From Bacillota bacterium (GTDB lineage: Bacteria; Bacillota; Clostridia; Acetivibrionales; JAEZXR01), in NCBI GenBank assembly GCA_023419605.1, contig JAEZXR010000020.1, forward strand, positions 62,001 to 126,000: 64,000 bases of DNA, given 5' to 3'. Positions 41,829-48,291 of this stretch are shown here, piece by piece. The notes under the pieces were generated by a model, which saw only the letters and a list, made by a program, of their open reading frames with translations, was not told the origin of the DNA and did not search any database. A program made the translations under genes and the position numbers. The first letter of the stretch is position 1; each line of letters opens with the position of its first letter.

Positions 41829-42650
41829 ATGCTGGAATTATCGGAGGCTGCTGTTATAGCCCAGCAGGTTAATGAAGTTATCAGCGGGAAAAGAATTGTG
41901 AACGTTACTGCTGCGCAAAGCCCCCATAAATTTGCCTGGTATCAGGGGGACCCACAAAAATATCATGAAATCCTATCCGGCAAGGTTATAGGGAAAGCGA
42001 GAAGTTATGGTGGCTTACTGGAAATAAAGGCAGAGGACGCCTGTATACTTTTGGGAGATGGAGTAAATCTTCGCTATTATACGGAGAGTGAGATACTTCC
42101 CGCTAAACACCAATTACATATTGAATTTGAGGATTGTTCCCACCTTATTGGCTCGGTGCAGATGTACGGAGGGCTATGGGTGTTCCATGAGGGTCAGAAT
42201 CAAAATAAATATTACCTTATAGCAAAAGAAAAGCCTCATCCATTGTCAGAGGATTTCTCAGAAGAGTATTTTGCTAAAATGATTTCCGAAAGTTCAGATA
42301 CCCTGTCATTAAAAGCTTTTCTTGCCACCGAGCAGCGCATCCCGGGATTGGGTAACGGTGTTTTGCAGGACATATTGTATAATGCAGGCCTTCATCCGAA
42401 GAGAAAGATGAAGACACTTACGGATACCGATAAAAACTCACTTTATAATTCTATAAAAACAACTCTTGCGAAAATGATCTTCGATGGTGGACGAGATACT
42501 GAACGGGATCTGTACGGATGTTTGGGTGGCTATAAAACAATACTCAGCAAAAATACGGTAGACAAGCCATGTTCTGTTTGCGGTTCAATCATAATGAAAC
42601 AAGCCTATATGGGCGGTAGCATATATTTTTGTGAAGGCTGCCAAAAATAA
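41829..42650 (+). CDS. Fpg/Nei-family DNA glycosylase-like protein with altered N-terminus
   Basis: 273 residues with the family layout: an N-terminal beta-sandwich, the helix-two-turn-helix segment ATEQRIPGLGNGVLQDILYNAGLHPKR (key part RIPGLGNGVLQDIL) and a C-terminal zinc finger CSVCG...CEGCQ. Active members start MPELPE, with Pro as nucleophile exposed after Met removal and Glu next. Here the start is MLELSEAAVIAQQ: Leu replaces the nucleophilic proline, though the glutamate is retained. A known Firmicutes subgroup begins M-I-E-(I/L)-P-E-A, so the change is partly family-typical, but the second proline is also lost (Ser). Binding to damaged DNA without normal lyase action is possible. TAGGAGG precedes the ATG. 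Confidence 0.87.
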   Translation: MLELSEAAVIAQQVNEVISGKRIVNVTAAQSPHKFAWYQGDPQKYHEILSGKVIGKARSYGGLLEIKAEDACILLGDGVNLRYYTESEILPAKHQLHIEFEDCSHLIGSVQMYGGLWVFHEGQNQNKYYLIAKEKPHPLSEDFSEEYFAKMISESSDTLSLKAFLATEQRIPGLGNGVLQDILYNAGLHPKRKMKTLTDTDKNSLYNSIKTTLAKMIFDGGRDTERDLYGCLGGYKTILSKNTVDKPCSVCGSIIMKQAYMGGSIYFCEGCQK

Positions 42651-42746
42651 ACATGATGAATGAGCAGGTAGACGAAGTACTGGTTGAAAGTTTAAAATTA
42701 TAGATGTATGAATCAGGCCATACCCGATTGTTCTTTTTGCTGCATG

Positions 42747-42938
42747 CTAATTCCACTGGTGACCATTTGTACACATATGATCCGATTCATGACCTGAATC
42801 CTGTGTACAGTTATAATCGCAGACAGGACAAACAAAACAACATTGTACTCGCTGCCCCGGAGTTTTTTTTCCGGAGTCTTTGGACGGACGGGAAGCAGAT
42901 AAAGGCTTTTCAATAGGCTCGGGATTATTTTTAACCAT
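42747..42938 (-). CDS. Small zinc-ribbon-like protein (63 aa)
   Basis: A minus-strand frame starting MVKNNPEPIEKPLSASRPSK behind TGAGGTGAG. The C-terminal half contains CCFVCPVCDYNCTQDSGHE and ends HMCTNGHQWN, giving Cys-x2-Cys, Cys and His/Cys residues able to bind one zinc ion. The N-terminal half is polar and proline/lysine-rich. Convergent with the Fpg-like gene. Function unknown; the spacing of Cys and His is the main argument that it is real. Confidence 0.5.
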   Translation of the reverse strand: MVKNNPEPIEKPLSASRPSKDSGKKTPGQRVQCCFVCPVCDYNCTQDSGHESDHMCTNGHQWN

Positions 42939-43047
42939 GATTCTCACCTCACATCAATGATCTATGTACTACTGCGAAGCTCCAAGCGATACTTTATGTA
43001 AAAGGGATATAATGTTTATTATATGCACATTGTAGTCGTCATGTTAA

Positions 43048-43176
43048 CTGCAGCGAGCGGAAAAATATTTTAATACGAAGCACCCTGAAGTGGTTGCCTC
43101 TATAAAAGTTTTTTCATTAGCCCAAGAGGATGGAATGCCAGTTCCGTATTTGGTAATATATCAGGGTGTGATATAA
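43048..43176 (+). pseudogene. Possible gene remnant
   Basis: A 42-codon open segment with no start codon between stops reads LQRAEKYFNTKHPEVVASIK and continues as a protein-like sequence ending LVIYQGVI. The composition resembles real protein rather than random translation, but I cannot assign it, and there is no ribosome site. It may be the last piece of a decayed gene. Confidence 0.25.
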
Positions 43177-43240
43177 TATCTTCAAAAGAAATTTTTAAGG
43201 AATTATGCCCTTTTATTTTTACAACTGCTATAAATAATAG

Positions 43241-43275
43241 AGAGCAACCCTTGTATATTCCTACAGAGTTGCTCT
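43241..43275 (-). terminator. Terminator of the CotJC-like gene
   Basis: An 8-bp stem AGAGCAAC / GTTGCTCT with a 19-base loop; on the minus strand it is followed by CTATTATTTAT. Confidence 0.6.
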
Positions 43276-43298
43276 TTGGGGTTCGGCTGGCAAGTTCA

Positions 43299-43895
43299 TT
43301 ACTTCATCAGATTGGGCTTTGCAATATAAAACTTCTTTTCGCCCAGTTTGTCCTGCACGATTCGGAGTGCTTCGCCGAAACGCTGGAAGTGAACAACCTC
43401 TCGTTGGCGCAGGAACTTCAGGGGCTCGATAACATCCGGGTCATCTGCAAGATTGATTAAATTCTCATAGGTAGCTCGGGCTTTTTGCTCCGCTGCCAAG
43501 TCTTCTATCAGGTCTGCAATAGGGTCTCCCTTTGACTGTATATAAGCGGCAGTGAAGGGGACACCGGATGCACTGGCAGGATACACAGCATGATCATGAT
43601 CAGTATAATAGGCGCCCAGGCCCTCTTTTTCCAGAACGTCGGCGGGAACGCCCTTGGTTAATTGGTGTACCATGGTACCAACCATTTCAAGGTGGGCAAG
43701 CTCCTCCGTTCCTACGTCATTCAGAATTGATTTTGCCTCCTCTGTAGGCATGCTGAACCTCTGGCTCAGATATCGTAAAGATGCAGCAAGCTCACCATCG
43801 GGGCCGCCCGATTTCTTATTTTTATAGCAAATCACAGATATATCCGAGTCAGGGGGTGAGCCTGGTTTGGGAATGGTACTACCGATAGTTCCCAT
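43299..43895 (-). CDS. cotJC: Manganese catalase / CotJC-like spore coat protein
   Basis: 198 residues from the chosen ATG (MGTIGSTIPKPGSPPDSD); an upstream TTG is possible. The ferritin-like four-helix core carries the dimanganese ligands: Glu in GGPDGELAASLRYLSQR, Glu-x2-His in VGTEELAHLEMVGTMV, and the second pair in EQKARATYENL and FLRQREVVHFQRFGEAL. DPIADLIEDLAAEQKARATYE is strongly CotJC-like. CotJC lies in the inner spore coat and is related to catalases that remove hydrogen peroxide. CotJA and CotJB, the usual partners, are not adjacent. The proline-rich N-terminus is longer than in Bacillus CotJC. Confidence 0.87.
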   Translation of the reverse strand: MGTIGSTIPKPGSPPDSDISVICYKNKKSGGPDGELAASLRYLSQRFSMPTEEAKSILNDVGTEELAHLEMVGTMVHQLTKGVPADVLEKEGLGAYYTDHDHAVYPASASGVPFTAAYIQSKGDPIADLIEDLAAEQKARATYENLINLADDPDVIEPLKFLRQREVVHFQRFGEALRIVQDKLGEKKFYIAKPNLMK

Positions 43896-43925
43896 TTCTC
43901 TTAAAGTGTGAAACAAATTTATAGT

Positions 43926-43962
43926 AAAAGCGTGTCTGGGTTACCATTGCGGACACGCTTTT
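43926..43962. terminator. Hairpin upstream of the CotJC-like gene
   Basis: A perfect 11-bp stem AAAAGCGTGTC / GACACGCTTTT with a 15-base loop and A/T runs on both sides; it can terminate in either direction and would isolate the CotJC gene from its neighbours. Confidence 0.65.
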
Positions 43963-44048
43963 AAAATTTCAGCTCAATTATGTAAAAAAGATGTGACGGA
44001 TTTCCATTCTGATTCGTGTTATTGCTGAAAGGAGTACTGACTCTGCCT

Positions 44049-44087
44049 AAAAAAATACCTTGATAGGTCTGAACCTACCAAGGTATT
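44049..44087 (-). terminator. Terminator of the poly-isoleucine small gene
   Basis: A 15-bp stem (44054-44068 with 44073-44087, one mismatch) with a CTGA loop; seven T residues follow in the minus direction. Confidence 0.82.
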
Positions 44088-44133
44088 ATAGGATGATTTT
44101 ATTATGATTATTCATTTGGGTAGCGGTTGGAGT

Positions 44134-44268
44134 TTAGTTTTTCCAACCAAAGCCTCCTCCGAAACCACCACAACAGCAGAGTATGATTATTATGATTATA
44201 ATAATCCATATCCATTCGAACCCAAAATCGTCGTATCCGCCGCAACCATAGCCTCTTCCGTCTGCCAT
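44134..44268 (-). CDS. YjcZ-like small membrane protein (44 aa)
   Basis: A 44-codon frame starting MADGRGYGCGGYDDFGFEW, followed by a membrane segment of eight consecutive isoleucines, then LCCCGGFGGGFGWKN. Gly-rich ends around one hydrophobic helix are typical of the YjcZ/sporulation small-protein group of Firmicutes. Five cysteines could be modified or cross-linked in the spore. AAAGGTTG precedes the ATG and a strong terminator follows. It lies among other spore-type genes (CotJC, the Phe/Pro/Gly-repeat protein). Confidence 0.6.
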   Translation of the reverse strand: MADGRGYGCGGYDDFGFEWIWIIIIIIIILCCCGGFGGGFGWKN

Positions 44269-44534
44269 AAATGATCAACCTTTCTATATGTTATTTTTCT
44301 TATACCTAAGGTATGAACCTTAAGGTTATACAATATAATATGTAAAACTCATTTAGTATGTGATTATGTAAATGTGGAATAGATATTTTATTATGAATGG
44401 TATTGATGTGTAGGCTAATGAAAACAGTTGTAAAAATATAATGCATTAATATTTTACTTTCGTGAACTTTTTGTGCTAAAAATATTTCTCTAAGTTACAT
44501 GCAGGTTGCAACAGCTAAATGTTACATATTGAAG

Positions 44535-44564
44535 TAAAAAATGGCTTTGTTAGAACAAAGCCAT
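44535..44564 (-). terminator. Terminator of the FRPG-repeat gene
   Basis: A perfect 10-bp stem ATGGCTTTGT / ACAAAGCCAT with a 4-base loop; TTTTTTA follows in the minus direction. Confidence 0.85.
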
Positions 44565-44615
44565 AAGTATAAAAAAATTTGTTTAAGTATTGAAAATGTG
44601 CCAAAGCGGCTAATA

Positions 44616-44831
44616 TCAATACCAATACGGCCCCCAATGATGGAAACCATGGTGGAATCCAAAGGGGGGGAAGAATGGAAAGAAAAATGGCGAAAAAAAT
44701 CCGAACCCGGGACGAAATCCAGGACGGAACCCCGGACGAAACCCAGGATGAAATCCACCAAAATGCATTTGCCTCAGATCATCTTCTTCCCATTGCGGAT
44801 AGGAGTAAGTGGGAACATAGTATTCCGGCAT
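44616..44831 (-). CDS. FRPG-repeat, Phe/His/Gly/Pro-rich small protein (71 aa)
   Basis: Behind an excellent AAGGAGGG site, the ATG opens MPEYYVPTYSYPQWEEDDLR, followed by a low-complexity region with three tandem PGFR repeats (HPGFRPGFRPGFRPGF), a Phe/Pro block and a His/Trp/Tyr-rich end (HHGFHHWGPYWY). No signal peptide. Such aromatic, Gly/Pro-rich proteins are often structural, for example in spore coats or exosporium, and may be cross-linked through tyrosine; this is inference from composition and from the spore-type neighbours. Convincing terminator downstream. Confidence 0.65.
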   Translation of the reverse strand: MPEYYVPTYSYPQWEEDDLRQMHFGGFHPGFRPGFRPGFRPGFGFFSPFFFPFFPPFGFHHGFHHWGPYWY

Positions 44832-45334
44832 ATTAAACCCTCCTTGCTAATTGATTATATTTTATATTATGTTAAGTACAATAAAAGGGTTACAAATTGA
44901 ATAATTTATGTTAACAATAAGTGTTGGTTGGGTGCCATGCGGAAATGTATAGCCTGGCATAGTCGGAATGGGCTGTATTCAAAACCTAAGTGTATGTAAG
45001 CCAGCTTATCGATAAGCAGAAAAAAGGACAGTTATCGGAGGCTGAGTCAATAACTGTCCATTGGGAGAAATGACAACTATAAAGTTGACATAATGCATTA
45101 TATGCATGGGAAAAATAAATGTTACAAAATAAGCAAAGACACATTTTGCGATTGGAGCTCAGATAAACCAAGCCAGTTCTTAAGACAAAAGAGTATAAAG
45201 TGTGTGATAAAATAGGATGGCTTTGAAATAAAGTGTACAACGGCTAAAGTTGTAGTTTTCTCATAAAGTATATTATAGAAATTCCATAGTAGTTGAGCTT
45301 AATTTCATACGCAGACGGGGTTTTTATCCAAATA
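44832..45334. other. Intergenic region with two palindromes
   Basis: About 500 bases without a supported gene. It contains the palindrome GCTTATCGATAAGC (45004-45017), followed by an A run (a T run on the minus strand), and a 10-bp inverted repeat GGACAGTTAT / ATAACTGTCC (45026-45035 with 45050-45059). These may be terminators or traces of a mobile element. An 84-codon minus-strand frame here has no ribosome site and an unlikely composition. Confidence 0.4.
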
Positions 45335-45363
45335 TAGACGGCTTAAAATAAAAGTGGTACTAT
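45335..45363 (+). promoter_or_regulatory. TAGACA/TACTAT-type promoter, copy 1 (HAD hydrolase)
   Basis: TAGACG and extended -10 TGGTACTAT with a 17-bp spacer, about 50 bases before the HAD gene. One of four very similar promoters (others at 47229, 56277 and 57855). Confidence 0.6.
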
Positions 45364-45413
45364 TTAGCTATTGAAGATGCATCAAGTAATCACAAATGAT
45401 GGGGGAAGTTATA

Positions 45414-46073
45414 GTGAAATATCGCTGTTTAATTTTAGACCACGATGATACAGTGGTTAAAAGTACGCCGGACATCCATTATCCTTCATTTATAGAAGCC
45501 CTAAAAATACTAAGGCCTGATAGGGAAGCGTTAAGTCTTGAAGAGTTTGTTACGTATTGTTTCAGCCCGGGGTTTTCAGAGTTATGTAAGGATGTTCTGA
45601 AGTTTAATAAAGAGGAGCAAGAGCACCAATATAAGATATGGAAAAGCTATACAAAGAGAAAGGTACCTGACTTTTATCCCGGTTTTTCTGAACTGCTAAC
45701 GGAATACAGGAACTTAGGCGGTATAATATGTGTGGTATCTCATTCAGAGAGTGAACAGATTGCCAGAGACTACATGCTAAAATGCAAATTCAATCCGGAT
45801 TTAATATTTGGTTGGGAATTGGAAGAACACCAGAGGAAGCCACATCCTTATCCAATCATAGAAATTATGAAAAGGTTTGATTTAGACAGTCATGAGATAC
45901 TGGTAGTAGATGACCTAAAGCCTGGATTGGATATGGCGAGAAGTTGTAATGTTCCATTTGCTGGAGCAGGGTGGTCCCATGTAATTCAAGAGATCAGAGA
46001 TTATATGAAGACCAACTCGGATTATTATTTTTCGACGGTTAATGCTTTTAAAGATTTTATACTATCTGCATAA
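45414..46073 (+). CDS. HAD-superfamily hydrolase
   Basis: 219 residues from a GTG placed 6 bases after TGGGGGAAG; an ATG 18 bases upstream would lie on the ribosome site itself. Motif I is LILDHDDTVV (nucleophile and acid/base Asp separated by His), motif II VVSHSESE (Ser) and motif IV VVDDLKPGLDMA, with the Lys in HQRKPHPYP. The cap lies between motifs I and II (about 20-95), as in C1-capped phosphatases of the phosphoglycolate-phosphatase kind. Substrate unknown. A single-gene unit with its own promoter and terminator. Confidence 0.85.
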   Translation: MKYRCLILDHDDTVVKSTPDIHYPSFIEALKILRPDREALSLEEFVTYCFSPGFSELCKDVLKFNKEEQEHQYKIWKSYTKRKVPDFYPGFSELLTEYRNLGGIICVVSHSESEQIARDYMLKCKFNPDLIFGWELEEHQRKPHPYPIIEIMKRFDLDSHEILVVDDLKPGLDMARSCNVPFAGAGWSHVIQEIRDYMKTNSDYYFSTVNAFKDFILSA

Positions 46074-46137
46074 AGACCTATCCCGGATGACGTTATTTAT
46101 GCATTATAAATAATAAAGCAGAATAGATGTAGTGCAG

Positions 46138-46167
46138 GTGTCAGCAGAAGTGCTGGCACTTTTTTTC
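46138..46167 (+). terminator. Terminator of the HAD gene
   Basis: A 9-bp stem GTGTCAGCA / TGCTGGCAC (one G-T) with a GAAG loop and eight T residues. Confidence 0.9.
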
Positions 46168-46175
46168 TAAACCCA

Positions 46176-46257
46176 TTGACAACTATATCGGTAGCCGTTA
46201 TAATTTATATCGTAAGACGTTATATCGTGAATCGTTATAACGGTTGACGATTATATG
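46176..46257 (+). promoter_or_regulatory. Consensus promoter with tandem ATATCG/CGTTATA dyads (PadR operator)
   Basis: Perfect TTGACA (46176-46181) and TATAAT (46199-46204), 17 bp apart. ATATCG/CGTTATA half-sites are repeated across 46183-46257: ATATCGG-tag-CCGTTATA, ATATCGT-aag-ACGTTATAT and CGTTATAACG-gttg-ACGATTATAT. The dyads overlap the promoter and stop at the padR ribosome site, as expected for cooperative autorepression. Confidence 0.7.
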
Positions 46258-46268
46258 GAGGTGGCAAA

Positions 46269-46583
46269 ATGTCAGAAAATATTGCTTTAACCGAAGCTGT
46301 TTACTACATTCTTCTTTCGCTTTATCAACCCATGCACGGGTACGGAATTATGCAGAATGTGGCCGAATTGAGTGGTGGGAGAGTTAATTTAGCCCCAGGA
46401 ACTCTTTATGGAGCTATCAGTACTATGCTTGAAAAGGGATGGATACAATCATTGCCGTCTGAAGAAAACTCAAGAAAAAAGGAATATGAAATCACAAGCA
46501 CAGGGCAAACCATTGTTGAAGCAGAGATAAATAGACTGGAAGAACTGCTTAATAACGGTCAAAAGATTGTAAGGAGGGTTTAA
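46269..46583 (+). CDS. PadR-family transcriptional regulator
   Basis: 104 residues with the PadR winged-helix signature: TEAVYYILLSLYQPMHGYGIMQ, then VNLAPGTLYGAISTMLEKGWI and the wing EYEITSTGQ. Single-domain PadR proteins repress transporters or membrane proteins of their own operon. Here the next gene, 2 bases downstream, encodes a DUF2812 membrane protein, a frequent partner. TGGAGG precedes the ATG. Confidence 0.93.
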   Translation: MSENIALTEAVYYILLSLYQPMHGYGIMQNVAELSGGRVNLAPGTLYGAISTMLEKGWIQSLPSEENSRKKEYEITSTGQTIVEAEINRLEELLNNGQKIVRRV

Positions 46584-46585
46584 TT

Positions 46586-47161
46586 ATGGCACATACTGTA
46601 TATAAAGCGTTTACTGTGGGCGCTTTTGAAAAGGAAGAAAAGTGGCTCAATGAAATGTCGGCAAAAGGCCTGCAACTCATTGATGTTGGATTTTGCAGGT
46701 ATGTATTTAAGGAAGGTACTCCCGGTGAATATGTTTATCGCTTGGAGCTTCTTGAAAACCTTCCTTCGAGTCCCCAAAGCGTAGCATATATCCGGTTTAT
46801 GAATGAGGTCGGCGTAGAACAAGTCGGTTCATTTCTTCGATGGGTATATTTTAGAAAGAAGGCAATGGATGCACCCTTTGATTTATACTCAGATGTTAAC
46901 TCAAAGGTAAAGCATTTTAAACGAATTAATGTGCTATGCAACTGGCTCAGTGGAATCAACCTTGCAACAGGGATTATCAACCTGTTTTATTTTACCGCTA
47001 GTCTTAAATATTTCAAAATGGGCATTAATAATACAGTCACGTACTCGAACCTTTCAATTTGTATTATTAATATCCTGATTGCAACAGTGATTTTTCTGAT
47101 AGCTCGTCCCATACGGAAAAGATTAAAGGAACTTCGAAAGGAGCAAAGCATTCGAGAATAA
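46586..47161 (+). CDS. DUF2812 membrane protein
   Basis: 191 residues. The N-terminal DUF2812 domain (about 1-105) reads KAFTVGAFEKEEKWLNEMSAKGLQL and YVYRLELLENLP; two membrane helices follow (about 122-140 and 150-172) with a basic cytoplasmic end. DUF2812 proteins occur next to PadR regulators in Firmicutes; their role is unknown but probably concerns the membrane. GGAGGG within the end of padR serves as ribosome site. Confidence 0.87.
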   Translation: MAHTVYKAFTVGAFEKEEKWLNEMSAKGLQLIDVGFCRYVFKEGTPGEYVYRLELLENLPSSPQSVAYIRFMNEVGVEQVGSFLRWVYFRKKAMDAPFDLYSDVNSKVKHFKRINVLCNWLSGINLATGIINLFYFTASLKYFKMGINNTVTYSNLSICIINILIATVIFLIARPIRKRLKELRKEQSIRE

Positions 47162-47187
47162 GAAGCTTTGAAAACTGAACCTATACT

Positions 47188-47216
47188 GTCCTGAACTTCA
47201 GCTCAGGACTTTATTT
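47188..47216 (+). terminator. Terminator of the padR operon
   Basis: GTCCTGA / TCAGGAC stem with an 8-base loop followed by TTTATTTT. Confidence 0.8.
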
Positions 47217-47228
47217 TCTGCGCATGTA

Positions 47229-47258
47229 TAGACAACTTTAAAGAAGAAATGGTACTAT
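47229..47258 (+). promoter_or_regulatory. TAGACA/TACTAT-type promoter, copy 2
   Basis: TAGACA and extended -10 TGGTACTAT with an 18-bp spacer, starting about 13 bases after the preceding terminator. Drives the unrecognised gene at 47357. Confidence 0.6.
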
Positions 47259-47356
47259 TTACCTGGGGGTGTCGAAGTAAAGCTTAATAACTGCCATAAA
47301 GGAACTTCGTACTATGAACTTAGAAATAACTTTCTTACATAATTGGAGGTATTATA

Positions 47357-48097
47357 ATGCCGGTGGAGCGAAACAAAGATGGAAGTATTACTATCCGAGA
47401 CGATAATAGTGTAACTGTTGTTGCTGGAATCAGAAGGGCTTCGGATGATAAACAAGAAGAAAAATTTAAACGCTGGGTAGAGGACTGTGCTAAAATGGTA
47501 ACTGCTTGTGCCTGTACACTTAAAGAAACAGAGCAGTATTTCTTAGAACATTGCGATGCTCTGCCTCTTGCACTAGATGACAAGCGTATGAAAAATTTTC
47601 AGTACAGTGTGATTGCAAATCACTTTGAAGATAAACTGGGGTATCAGCCATCAAAATTTTCATTTGATATGACGGACGAAGAAATAGAAAAATGGCAGAA
47701 AGAACAAAACGCCATGCGCCAGGCAGTACTGGATTCTCCTGCTGAACGTTTCGGGCTTGTAACACGTGGATACTATTTACCCCATACTGAATGCAATGCA
47801 ATTTTTTATGAGCAAGCTCGGGAGAAACAGGAGGAATGGGCTCGCCCGGCAATACAAAAGCGGTCAAAGCGCATTGAGCATAACCTTACACAAGCTGCAC
47901 GAATTGTACAACAGGATATTTGCTTCTTTTTTGAGGAAACTACGGAACATTGCCAATCCACAGGAGGTGGAGAGAACCTCATGCAGCAGTTGATAATTTT
48001 CAGAGGTGTAACCCAGGAGGACATTGAAAAACGCAGTCCACGATTTATTGTATATATCTGTGCATTGCGCGATGCGGGAAAATTGCCCGGTTTCTAA
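47357..48097 (+). CDS. Protein of unknown function (246 aa)
   Basis: I do not recognise this protein. It starts MPVERNKDGSITIRDDNSVT, is soluble, and has no signal peptide or membrane helix. The middle is helical and acidic (MTDEEIEKWQKEQNAMRQA) and the second half contains FYEQAREKQEEWARPAIQKR and a conserved-looking end RFIVYICALRDAGKLPGF. Seven cysteines are scattered, including CACTL and CFFF. TTGGAGG precedes the ATG, and it has its own TAGACA/TACTAT-type promoter. It stands alone; no terminator of clear strength follows. Confidence 0.6.
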   Translation: MPVERNKDGSITIRDDNSVTVVAGIRRASDDKQEEKFKRWVEDCAKMVTACACTLKETEQYFLEHCDALPLALDDKRMKNFQYSVIANHFEDKLGYQPSKFSFDMTDEEIEKWQKEQNAMRQAVLDSPAERFGLVTRGYYLPHTECNAIFYEQAREKQEEWARPAIQKRSKRIEHNLTQAARIVQQDICFFFEETTEHCQSTGGGENLMQQLIIFRGVTQEDIEKRSPRFIVYICALRDAGKLPGF

Positions 48098-48291
48098 AAC
48101 AGAAAACCAATTCTCGCTGCTTTATAAATGATAAAGGTGTTGTTAAGATTCAAAATCGGAAAATTGTTAAAACATAAAAATAAGATTAACCATAAAATTT
48201 ATTACGAATTTTACATAATTTTGATTATTTTAAAATAATTTCCATGATATATTTATAATGTGTTATAAATTTTTTATGGAGGTTGATGAAG
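48098..48291. other. A+T-rich upstream region of the lamin-tail protein
   Basis: Nothing but A+T-rich sequence and possible TATAAT-like boxes near 48254-48268; no promoter with clear spacing was identified. Confidence 0.3.

Noticed and set aside
44986..45240. 84-codon minus-strand ORF
   Set aside because: No ribosome site, an odd cysteine/serine-rich composition, and it runs through two palindromes.
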